This document shows positions 1 to 5,496 of a stretch of 6,256 nt of DNA, piece by piece. Below the pieces are notes generated by a model. It did no database searches and was not told the DNA's origin. It saw only the letters and a list, made by a program, of their open reading frames with translations. Each line of letters opens with the position of its first letter. Position 1 is the first letter of the stretch. The position numbers and the translations under genes are program-made. Origin of the DNA: Methanobacteriota archaeon (lineage in GTDB: Archaea > Thermoplasmatota > Poseidoniia > Poseidoniales > Thalassarchaeaceae); assembly GCA_014384685.1 (NCBI GenBank), contig JACNFL010000094.1, positions 1 through 6,256 of the forward strand, in the 5' to 3' direction.

Positions 1-1
1 G

Positions 2-310
2 CCTCCACCAGGGCTTGCACCTTCACCTGAACAAGCGTTTGATACTTCGCCGCCTTCATCCACGGAAGCATTCCAAGCGCCTCCATCACCGATGGTTACC
101 GCTTCGCCGCCTATGCCTGCTTTCGAGACACCGCCTCTCTCTATGGTTTCCGCCCCTCCTCCGGTGATGCAACCACCACCTCCTCTAGCACCAGTGGCAG
201 AGCCGGTGCAAAAAGGCCCGCCGCCAATTCCAGCAGAAGGTTTGCCAGCAGGGTGGACTCAGGAACAATGGAATTACTACGGGCAAGAATGGCTTGACAA
301 CAACACCTGA
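2..310 (+). CDS. C-terminal end of a proline-rich protein with a WTxEQWxxYG tail motif (5' partial)
   Basis: The frame is open from the window's left edge and ends at TGA 308-310, so only the last 102 residues are visible and the start lies outside. Residues 1-78 are a low-complexity Pro/Ala/Ser linker with degenerate repeats: AFDTSPP, AFQAPP and AFETPP recur, and so does the MV(T/S)A(S/P)PP unit at residues 31 and 48. The linker ends in a compact aromatic motif at residues 80-98 (GLPAGWTQEQWNYYGQEWL). From memory, proteins of marine Group II archaea often end in a Pro-rich spacer followed by such a short helix, commonly on membrane or secreted proteins; its function is not known to me. The visible part contains no catalytic domain, so the role of the whole protein cannot be stated. 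The frame is certain, because the composition stays consistent up to a clean stop. The internal ATG at 92 is an unlikely start, since the same repeat pattern continues upstream of it. Confidence 0.8.
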   Translation, partial: PPPGLAPSPEQAFDTSPPSSTEAFQAPPSPMVTASPPMPAFETPPLSMVSAPPPVMQPPPPLAPVAEPVQKGPPPIPAEGLPAGWTQEQWNYYGQEWLDNNT

Positions 311-359
311 TGGTAAAATCTCCTCAACTCTTTTGCCGTTGAGTGATGCAGGGAATGTG

Positions 360-366
360 TTTATTA
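360..366 (+). promoter_or_regulatory. TATA-like box for the 389 gene
   Basis: TTTATTA is centred about 26 nt upstream of the GTG at 389. This is the spacing expected if transcription starts at or next to the start codon, as in archaeal leaderless mRNAs. No convincing purine-rich BRE or Shine-Dalgarno sequence was seen nearby. Confidence 0.4.
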
Positions 367-388
367 CATTCACAATAGATGAGATACA

Positions 389-817
389 GTGGATGAACAG
401 GTACTCGATTCGCCTATCCCCGAATCAATTTCTTTAGAGGATGAGAAACCCAATCCAATTCCAATAGGAAATGTTGAATCCGCTCCAATTTTTGGAGGAA
501 ATGTCTCTCCATTAGCAATTGTGTTTGAGCCCAAAAAAGAAAAAATCAACTTTCTTGGGTTTTTAGTTGGGTTGCTTACTCCACCTGCATTATTTACAGT
601 GTTATGTGGGATACTTATCAGTGGAGAGAATACTGGGTTCACAACTGGTATTTTCTTTTGGATTGTTCTGATTTGTTCAGTGGTTTTCATTTGGCCGATT
701 GGGAGCGGAGTAGGTGCAGTATTGGCCTATAGAAAAGGAAAAAACGAAGAGGCATTGGGGGCATTTTTGTCTTTGTTGATTTGGATTTGTGTAATAGTCT
801 GGTTCATTATAGCCTAG
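389..817 (+). CDS. small membrane protein with three predicted helices, unknown function
   Basis: This is a 142-residue protein starting at GTG 389. An in-frame stop at 380-382 rules out a longer start, and the TATA-like box 26 nt upstream supports this one. The first ~50 residues are acidic and Pro-rich, with no hydrophobic stretch and no signal peptide, so the N-terminus is probably a cytoplasmic tail. Three hydrophobic segments follow at about 54-77, 86-113 and 121-142, with a short basic loop (YRKGK, 114-118) before the last, and the chain ends inside or just after the third helix. I do not recognise the family. The layout of a disordered acidic/proline tail followed by a few helices recalls other small marine archaeal membrane proteins. 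It lies 78 nt downstream of the proline-rich gene on the same strand, and its own promoter-like box suggests separate transcription. Being a real gene is likely from the hydrophobic pattern and the frame; the function is unknown. Confidence 0.75.
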   Translation: MDEQVLDSPIPESISLEDEKPNPIPIGNVESAPIFGGNVSPLAIVFEPKKEKINFLGFLVGLLTPPALFTVLCGILISGENTGFTTGIFFWIVLICSVVFIWPIGSGVGAVLAYRKGKNEEALGAFLSLLIWICVIVWFIIA

Positions 818-854
818 TGTAATTGTAGAACTAAAGTTTGAACAGCATCATCGC

Positions 855-860
855 TTTATC
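855..860 (+). promoter_or_regulatory. TATA-like box for the SDR gene (883 start)
   Basis: TTTATC is centred about 25 nt upstream of the ATG at 883, which fits a leaderless archaeal transcript starting there. A rival box, ATTATA at 806-811, sits about 29 nt before the alternative TTG at 838, so promoter position alone does not settle the start. Confidence 0.35.
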
Positions 861-882
861 CAATGATATCGAGCCAGTCTCA

Positions 883-1827
883 ATGACTGAGGCACTTCAT
901 GTCGTGACCGGCGCTTTTGGTTACTCTGGAAGATGGATTGCTCACCGCCTTCTTGAGAAGGGTGTGCGTGTGAGAACTCTGACTAATGCAATAGGCAGGG
1001 ATGACCCTTTTGATGGCAAGGTTGAGGTCCATCCGATTGATTTTGAAAACCATGAGGCATTGGTTGAATCATTACGAGGAGCAGAAGTTCTGTACAACAC
1101 TTACTGGGTTAGGTACAACCATCATAGCCGAAATTTTGACCATGGAATTGCGGTGGAGAATAGTAGAAAATTATTCGCTGCGGCAGCCGAGGCTGGAGTT
1201 GAAAGAATCATTCATTTCTCGGTAGCCCATCCAGATAAAGCACCAGATTGGACTTACTTTCGTGGCAAGGTTGCGGTGGAAAAAATCCTCAACGAGTCTA
1301 GTCACTCATTCGCAATTCTCAGACCAACCGTATTGTTTGGTGGGGGGAGGAATGTGCTGATCAACAACATTGCGTGGATGCTTAGAAAATTCCCGGTGTT
1401 CGGGGTGTTCGGCATGGGTAACTATCCTATCCAACCGGTGCACGTGAAGGATGTTGCTAGGGTTGCGGTGGAGCAGGGAGAGTTGCGAGAAAATGTGACA
1501 ATTGATGTTACAGGGCCTGAGACTTTTCGCTACAAAGAGTACATCGGCTTGATGGCGAAATCAATGGGTTTGCGTAGAATAATACTTCCAATTCCGTCAA
1601 TGGTTGGTTGGATGTTTGGAAAATTCCTGGGGGTGATTTTGCAAGATTTAGTAATCACAAGAGCGGAGATTAAGGGGTTGAAACGCGGCTTGATGGCATC
1701 CGATGAAGAGCCGCTTGGGGTGCTCAAATTTTCGGAGTGGATTGCTGAGCATGGGAGTGAATTTGGTAATCGATATCAGAATGACTTGAAAGAGCGGAAA
1801 TATCGACAACTCAACAAAATCAAGTGA
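883..1827 (+). CDS. NAD(P)-binding SDR-family protein, NDUFA9-like
   Basis: This 314-residue extended/atypical short-chain dehydrogenase has an N-terminal Rossmann fold. The dinucleotide-binding loop TGAFGYSG is at residues 9-16, directly after the first beta strand. A Tyr-x3-Lys pair, YFRGK (Tyr125, Lys129), follows Ser113, so the canonical SDR catalytic residues appear to be present. RPTVLFG at 147-153 and PIQPVHVKDVA at 182-192 are typical of the NAD-dependent epimerase and NDUFA9-like groups. In mitochondria NDUFA9 is an accessory subunit of respiratory complex I; prokaryotic relatives often act on sugar nucleotides, quinone-related or other small substrates, so the substrate here is unknown. 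ATG 883 is preferred because it places the glycine loop at residue 9 and has a TATA-like box 25 nt upstream. TTG 838 would add 15 unremarkable residues but has a possible box of its own. It converges with the nuclease gene, the two stops being 18 nt apart. The family call is firm; the biochemical role is not. Confidence 0.85.
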   Translation: MTEALHVVTGAFGYSGRWIAHRLLEKGVRVRTLTNAIGRDDPFDGKVEVHPIDFENHEALVESLRGAEVLYNTYWVRYNHHSRNFDHGIAVENSRKLFAAAAEAGVERIIHFSVAHPDKAPDWTYFRGKVAVEKILNESSHSFAILRPTVLFGGGRNVLINNIAWMLRKFPVFGVFGMGNYPIQPVHVKDVARVAVEQGELRENVTIDVTGPETFRYKEYIGLMAKSMGLRRIILPIPSMVGWMFGKFLGVILQDLVITRAEIKGLKRGLMASDEEPLGVLKFSEWIAEHGSEFGNRYQNDLKERKYRQLNKIK

Positions 1828-1845
1828 TTCAGAATATATGTGATT

Positions 1846-2919
1846 TCACCATGGATATTTTCTGTAAAGAACCATCTTCCTAGTAATGGTTGAATTGGGT
1901 TTTTTCAAATATTTTTTTACAATCCCAGGATGTTTTTTCTTAAATTTTGATGTGTTAAATGATGTTTTAGTAACCATTGAACGATCCCATTTACATAATC
2001 CTATAACTTCCTTTGCAGTACCACAATGTGCTTTAAGAACGAACTCGAAAAACAGACCCTTCAATCGCACCTCTGCCTTTTTTTCCATCAATTCTAAGTA
2101 TTCAAGATGCAATTTAATTGATTTTTTTGATTTACGTTTGATTGGTTTTTTCATATCTAATTGATCTACCTGTTTACATTCCCCTAGGCCCGTTTTTTCA
2201 TCTTTTAATTTTTTGTAAAGTTCAAATTTGGCTGGAGTTGGTTTACCAATTATGTTGAATGTCCTTTTATTCCAAACATCTTTTGTTTCTAAAAAGCGCC
2301 GATATAATGGCCCTCTTTCATTTTGAAGTTTATCAGTATCCAATGTTAACGAAGGATCACTATATGTTAAACTAATTATTCCATCAATACCCATACGATT
2401 ATCATTAATTGCTTTTATTTTCTTCAAAACTATTTCCTGTTCTAGATGCAATTTGGTATATTTTGACATATTTTTAACATAATTAGTATAGGTTGACTTG
2501 ATTTTTTTATTCGGCTTAATGGTTTTTGATGATGATTTTTTATCTTTATATTTTGTACCCTTTTCAACATCTTCAGCATACTTTTCCATCCAACGATTAA
2601 TTCTTTTTGCTTCTTTAATGGCTTCATTTAGTTCTCTTTTATCAAATTTGAACCATTCATTGTATATGCAATTGGTAGCAAAACGATGATGCAAATATGT
2701 TTCAAGTGTATCTATGAAAGAAGTTCTAATGCTTTCTACAAGTATGATTTCCCTAGGATTTCCTGTTTGATGTTCATCAACTCGGTCTTCAATAGGCCTG
2801 TCATGGTCAGTTTTACCAATTTTGTAAAAATTACAAAGTGAGCCATTCATTCTATCTTTATCAGAAATGAAATATATCCAGCCATCTTTTTTGACAACAG
2901 ATATATCGCCTCCTGCCAT
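1846..2919 (-). CDS. GIY-YIG nuclease-domain protein (T5orf172/MUG113-like) with a long lysine-rich C-terminal part
   Basis: This is a 357-residue protein. Residues ~12-105 read as a GIY-YIG domain of the T5orf172/MUG113 type: GWIYFI (13-18) stands for GIY, and YKIGKT (32-37) for YIG. After these come Arg46 in DRVDEHQTGNP, a helix with the candidate metal-binding Glu73 (LETYLHHRF), and the NEWF signature (87-90). Such domains cut DNA with one metal ion and are common in phages, large viruses and mobile genes. Residues ~106-155 are a charged, lysine-rich linker. Residues 156-357 are basic and not recognised, and may hold two related copies of a DNA-binding-like module. Base composition is unlike the neighbours: two lines I counted gave 22% and 32% GC, against 53% in a line of the adjacent SDR gene. 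This suggests horizontal gain. The start ATG is 2917-2919, with a TATA-like box upstream and no Shine-Dalgarno. It follows the HAD gene by 37 nt on the same strand. Its cellular role (defence, homing or repair) is unknown. Confidence 0.8.
   Translation of the reverse strand: MAGGDISVVKKDGWIYFISDKDRMNGSLCNFYKIGKTDHDRPIEDRVDEHQTGNPREIILVESIRTSFIDTLETYLHHRFATNCIYNEWFKFDKRELNEAIKEAKRINRWMEKYAEDVEKGTKYKDKKSSSKTIKPNKKIKSTYTNYVKNMSKYTKLHLEQEIVLKKIKAINDNRMGIDGIISLTYSDPSLTLDTDKLQNERGPLYRRFLETKDVWNKRTFNIIGKPTPAKFELYKKLKDEKTGLGECKQVDQLDMKKPIKRKSKKSIKLHLEYLELMEKKAEVRLKGLFFEFVLKAHCGTAKEVIGLCKWDRSMVTKTSFNTSKFKKKHPGIVKKYLKKPNSTITRKMVLYRKYPW
1900..1918 (+). terminator. possible T-rich archaeal terminator for the SDR gene
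   Basis: Runs of six and seven T (1900-1905 and 1912-1918) occur on the + strand about 75-90 nt after the SDR stop. Archaeal RNA polymerase can terminate on oligo-T without a hairpin. The tract lies inside the end of the convergent AT-rich gene, so it may only reflect Lys codons on the other strand. Confidence 0.2.
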
Positions 2920-2929
2920 ATTTGCAGGA
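2911..2929. repeat. perfect 6-bp inverted repeat around the nuclease start codon
   Basis: TCCTGC (2911-2916) and GCAGGA (2924-2929) are perfect inverted copies separated by 7 bases. Those 7 bases contain the start codon of the nuclease gene (2917-2919, complement). It could be a repressor-type operator or, if the mRNA has a leader, a hairpin presenting the start in its loop. The left arm lies inside codons 2-3 and partly overlaps an AGGAGG-like stretch on the coding strand. Confidence 0.35.
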
Positions 2930-2938
2930 ATCGCTACG

Positions 2939-2945
2939 TATTATT
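2939..2945 (-). promoter_or_regulatory. TATA-like box for the nuclease gene
   Basis: On the minus strand the sequence reads AATAATA, centred about 23 nt upstream of the ATG (2919). This is close to leaderless spacing and would give the gene its own promoter within the 37-nt gap behind the HAD gene. Confidence 0.3.
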
Positions 2946-2956
2946 GAATCTACTCT

Positions 2957-3532
2957 TTAATCAAAGATGAGGTCAGCCTTGCTCTCAATTTGTTTGCGTA
3001 CACTTTGTGGCGCATTGACAACAATAATTTCACCAGCATCTGGCCATACAGCTAGGTCAGACCTGGAATTTCCTGCATATCCAAAGCCGCACTCTCCATA
3101 TCTCTCAACAAGCGCAGCGGCTTTATTTCCAGCCGCTAGATTAGCGCCATCATCAGAAGCCATCACATCATCAAAGAATCCAACATGCGCTGCAATTATT
3201 TCTGCAACTGAGCGTGTTGAAGCGGTACACAAGATGATTTCATCCCGCTTTTCCCTTTCAGCAGTCAACCAAGTGAGAAATTCTTGGTGATAGACCAATT
3301 CAGCAGGATCAAATCGTAATTTACTAGCCAATTTCATTTTCCAGTGAGTTCTCTTACCAGTTAACTCTTTGAAAAGCACCCACGGAACTAACCATGGTCT
3401 TAGGAATAGGACGCGTTTTATGGTCACCCAACTCATGTCTGTGAGGATGAGCGTGCCATCCAAATCAACTGCCAGAGGTAGGGGTTTCTCCTCTTGTGTC
3501 ACACATCGGGGGGGTCTTGCATCTCCTGTCAA
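2957..3532 (-). CDS. HAD-superfamily phosphatase, like the HAD half of HAD-UbiA fusion proteins
   Basis: This is a 191-residue HAD-superfamily phosphatase. Motif I is DLDGTL at residues 23-28, with nucleophile Asp23 and acid/base Asp25. Motif II is the Thr/Ser in ILCTAS (~99-104). The conserved Lys is in GNKAAA (~132-137), and motif IV is GYAGNSRSDLAVW (~150-162) with Asp at its centre. The order VDLDGTL, hydrophobic Trp-rich cap (WVTIKRVLFLRPWLVPW), FLTWL, ASDDG.NL, VERYGE.GF.YAG closely resembles the N-terminal domain I remember from bacterial proteins that fuse a HAD phosphatase to a UbiA prenyltransferase; here no UbiA domain follows and the chain simply ends. It probably removes phosphate from a small metabolite in the cytoplasm; the substrate is unknown. 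The start is uncertain. TTG 3532 gives the longest form, while GTG 3502 gives 181 residues and still keeps the whole HAD core; neither has a well-placed Shine-Dalgarno. A run of seven C lies between them. The gene is divergent from the kinase-like gene across 51 bp. Confidence 0.8.
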   Translation of the reverse strand: MTGDARPPRCVTQEEKPLPLAVDLDGTLILTDMSWVTIKRVLFLRPWLVPWVLFKELTGKRTHWKMKLASKLRFDPAELVYHQEFLTWLTAEREKRDEIILCTASTRSVAEIIAAHVGFFDDVMASDDGANLAAGNKAAALVERYGECGFGYAGNSRSDLAVWPDAGEIIVVNAPQSVRKQIESKADLIFD

Positions 3533-3569
3533 TGCTTCGCTTGTTATGATGGATAGAGCAACAGAAGCA
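3533..3569. repeat. imperfect inverted repeat in the divergent promoter region
   Basis: The left arm TGCTTCGCTTG (3533-3543) and right arm CAACAGAAGCA (3559-3569) pair at 9 of 11 positions, with 15 bp between arms. The dyad fills most of the 51-bp gap between the HAD gene (-) and the kinase-like gene (+). That position suits an operator for a dimeric regulator controlling both genes. The spacer holds possible weak TATA-like stretches (TTATGAT on +, ATCATAA and TCTATCC on -). Confidence 0.4.
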
Positions 3570-3571
3570 AA

Positions 3572-3576
3572 GAGGT
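3572..3576 (+). promoter_or_regulatory. Shine-Dalgarno GAGGT for the kinase-like gene
   Basis: GAGGT lies 7 nt before the GTG at 3584. It supports that start over the in-frame ATG at 3608, which is preceded only by GGGGA, a poorer match. Confidence 0.5.
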
Positions 3577-3583
3577 AGGCTCT

Positions 3584-4894
3584 GTGCGCAAAGTCGGGGA
3601 AGTGGTCATGGGTAGTCAGGTAAGTCTTGAGGAACTGCGCGGTGAGGCGTGGTTTCCTTCAGGGATTGCCCAATCTATTGAGCCAGCCGCTTCTCAAGTT
3701 CCAGAGGGTTTTGAGTCGTGGCGCCTTCATACTCGTTTTGATAGCGTGATGATGTTTTTGCCATCTGGTGATGTTGAATCAATTGACTGGTGGAAACGGG
3801 TAATCCCAATTGGCGGCGGCGGTAAGCGCTGGGGTGACCCACCCAGTGTTGATGGGGGAAAAATTGAATCGATTTCTTCTGCTAGCGGGCCGACATTTTT
3901 GTTGACTGAAAAGAGTGGACGAAAAGTGATAATTCGCTTGCTTTTACTCGATGAGAAAGGTCATGGTAGAACTCTCTCAGAGATGGGTAGTGAGCATCTG
4001 AATAGTGCCTTTGGTGGGCTTCAAGTTGGCAAGCGAGATCTACTTCTTTTTTTCAGGCAGGATGAAGGTCAGAGAGCTGACGAACTTTTGACTGCTGCAC
4101 TAAGGGATAGTGATTTTGATGAAGGGCGAAAAATTTGTGGCCAAGTGGGTGAGGCTTTGGGTCGTTTTCACATTGATTCATTGGCAAAGAAATCGCTACC
4201 AAATGATGAGCGAAAATGGAATAACCGCCTCAAAAGTTTGGAAGATAGAGTATTGTCAAATACACTTTGGCGAGCCCCACATTCATACAACACTTTGGCG
4301 ACAATTACTCATCGGAATTTTGGCTTGCAAGCGGTTTACATTGATGGTGATGAGACTGTAATCACATGTTGCCATGATGGCATTCCCAATGCGATTTTAC
4401 CCAAATCACGAGATTATCCAGTAATCCGTGATTTGGCAGCAGCATATCGTTCACTGGCAGTTCTTTGTGACGAACTTGGGGTCAGTAGTGGTGATGAATT
4501 AACACTGAGAAAGGCAACGTATGAAGGCTGGATTTCAACTGCTCCAGAGAGTGCGACATCCTCTCGCGCTTTGGATGGCCACAAGGGTGGCGTGGCGATT
4601 TGGGAATATGAGCAAGTTCTGGAAGAGGCTGCAATATCTCAGGCCTGGGATAGACCAGTGGAACAACGTACCAAGTGGTGGCTTGGTCATGTGAGCAGAA
4701 TACAAGCAGAGATGTATCGCTCTAAAACTCTCTCAGCAGTTTCCTTAATTTGCGTGGTTGGGGCATTGTTTGCACCTCTTATGGAACAGTGGATGGCATC
4801 CTTGTCTGATAGGTTACTGTTAACGGCGGCTTTGGCAGGTGCTGCTATCGGATTGCGCTGGCTGTATCGCCGCCGCGCCCCACCTCCTTACTGA
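3584..4894 (+). CDS. membrane-anchored kinase-like protein with altered catalytic loop
   Basis: This is a 436-residue protein that I recognise only at the level of fold. The middle resembles an aminoglycoside-phosphotransferase/kinase C-lobe. It has a helix QVGEALGRFH (187-196), then ITHRNFGLQAVYIDGDETVI (241-260) where such kinases have L.HGD...N.l.d, CCHDG (262-266) where the metal-binding IDW/DFG Asp sits, and DLAAAYRSLA (283-292). Arg118 in VIIRLL could mark the third beta strand. The catalytic-loop Asp is replaced by Asn245 (HRN), so activity may be lost or altered. Residues ~1-100 are not recognised. Two C-terminal hydrophobic helices (~384-400 and ~408-428) end in a basic tail (YRRRAPPPY), which suggests a cytoplasmic domain anchored to the inner face of the membrane. 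GTG 3584 is chosen because GAGGT precedes it by 7 nt; ATG 3608 is the alternative. Its stop is one base from the convergent phosphoglycerate mutase stop. The gene is certain; the kinase-like reading is moderate, and an unrelated fold remains possible. Confidence 0.75.
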   Translation: MRKVGEVVMGSQVSLEELRGEAWFPSGIAQSIEPAASQVPEGFESWRLHTRFDSVMMFLPSGDVESIDWWKRVIPIGGGGKRWGDPPSVDGGKIESISSASGPTFLLTEKSGRKVIIRLLLLDEKGHGRTLSEMGSEHLNSAFGGLQVGKRDLLLFFRQDEGQRADELLTAALRDSDFDEGRKICGQVGEALGRFHIDSLAKKSLPNDERKWNNRLKSLEDRVLSNTLWRAPHSYNTLATITHRNFGLQAVYIDGDETVITCCHDGIPNAILPKSRDYPVIRDLAAAYRSLAVLCDELGVSSGDELTLRKATYEGWISTAPESATSSRALDGHKGGVAIWEYEQVLEEAAISQAWDRPVEQRTKWWLGHVSRIQAEMYRSKTLSAVSLICVVGALFAPLMEQWMASLSDRLLLTAALAGAAIGLRWLYRRRAPPPY

Positions 4895-4895
4895 T

Positions 4896-5492
4896 TCAAG
4901 TGCGGGTAAAATTTCCATTGTCATATTCGTATGAACGGGGTACGCCAGTTGCTATTTCCAATGAGAGAACTTCCTCTCTAGACAAGCCTTCAATGTGCAT
5001 TACGATTGAACGCAGTGAGTTACCATGTGCAGCGACTAAAATCGTCTTTCCTGCTTCTAAATCAGGGATAATTAACTCTTCAAGGCAGGGTATAGTTCTC
5101 TCCGCACAGGTCTCAAGACTCTCTCCACCAGGTGGGGGAATATCGTACGATCTTCTCCAAATGTGAACTTGTTCTGCACCAAACTTGGCTCGGGTTTCAT
5201 CCTTGTCAAGGCCTTGCAAATCACCGTAATGGCGCTCGTTGAGTCGCCAGTCACAAATGGTTGGTATTTCGTCTGATGCTGTGTTGTGAGTCATAGCGAT
5301 TTTAGCGGTTCTCTGGGCCCGCTTTAGGTCGCTAGTGTAGACGATATCAAAGGCGATGTCGGCGAGTTCTTCGCCAGCACTCGCCGCTTCTCCCTCTCCT
5401 ATTTCTGAGAGGTCAACATCAGTCCAACCGGTGAATTTGTTTGCTGCATTCCAAACTGATTGCCCGTGACGAAGCAAGACCATTTTTGCCAA
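4896..5492 (-). CDS. gpmA: 2,3-bisphosphoglycerate-dependent phosphoglycerate mutase
   Basis: It interconverts 3- and 2-phosphoglycerate in cytoplasmic glycolysis and gluconeogenesis through a phosphohistidine. As a 198-residue protein it begins MAKMVLLRHGQSVWN. His9 in RHG is the phosphorylated residue. FTGWTDVDLSEIGE (residues 20-33), Arg58 in DLKRAQRTA, Glu86-Arg-His-Tyr89-Gly and PPPGGESL follow in the dPGM order, and the second catalytic His156 is in AAHGNSLR. All key residues are present. It is shorter than the ~250-residue E. coli enzyme, like the compact versions of many bacteria. TTG 5492 is preferred: it gives the usual N-terminus, has GGAG 9 nt upstream, and lies 4 nt after the MscS stop. 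An upstream TTG (5528) would overlap MscS by 32 nt and add 12 non-conserved residues; ATG 5483 would leave only three residues before RHG. Many archaea use the cofactor-independent enzyme instead, so this copy may have been acquired from bacteria. Confidence 0.92.
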   Translation of the reverse strand: MAKMVLLRHGQSVWNAANKFTGWTDVDLSEIGEGEAASAGEELADIAFDIVYTSDLKRAQRTAKIAMTHNTASDEIPTICDWRLNERHYGDLQGLDKDETRAKFGAEQVHIWRRSYDIPPPGGESLETCAERTIPCLEELIIPDLEAGKTILVAAHGNSLRSIVMHIEGLSREEVLSLEIATGVPRSYEYDNGNFTRT

Positions 5493-5496
5493 TCTT

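Noticed and set aside
323..343. CTCAAC and GTTGAG inverted repeat after the proline-rich gene as an intrinsic terminator
   Set aside because: It has a six-bp stem of mixed composition, a nine-base loop and no T tract after it; archaeal termination does not need a hairpin, so it is not supported.
838..882. TTG 838 as the start of the SDR gene
   Set aside because: It adds 15 residues with no conserved features before the Rossmann strand; ATG 883 gives the normal N-terminus, although a TATA-like box at 806-811 keeps 838 possible.
1395..1412. Perfect tandem repeat of GGTGTTCGG inside the SDR gene
   Set aside because: It lies in frame and encodes a plausible VFGVFG segment at residues 172-177; two copies of nine bases are not enough to call a functional repeat.
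1886..2164. Open frame on the + strand opposite the nuclease gene
   Set aside because: It is the antisense of an AT-rich Lys-rich gene, giving Phe/Ser-rich sequence with no recognisable pattern; the minus frame has a clear GIY-YIG domain.
1826..2950. GATTCA (1826-1831) and TGAATC (2945-2950) as terminal inverted repeats bounding the AT-rich nuclease gene
   Set aside because: A six-base match is expected by chance over this length, the first overlaps the SDR stop, and no target duplication was found.
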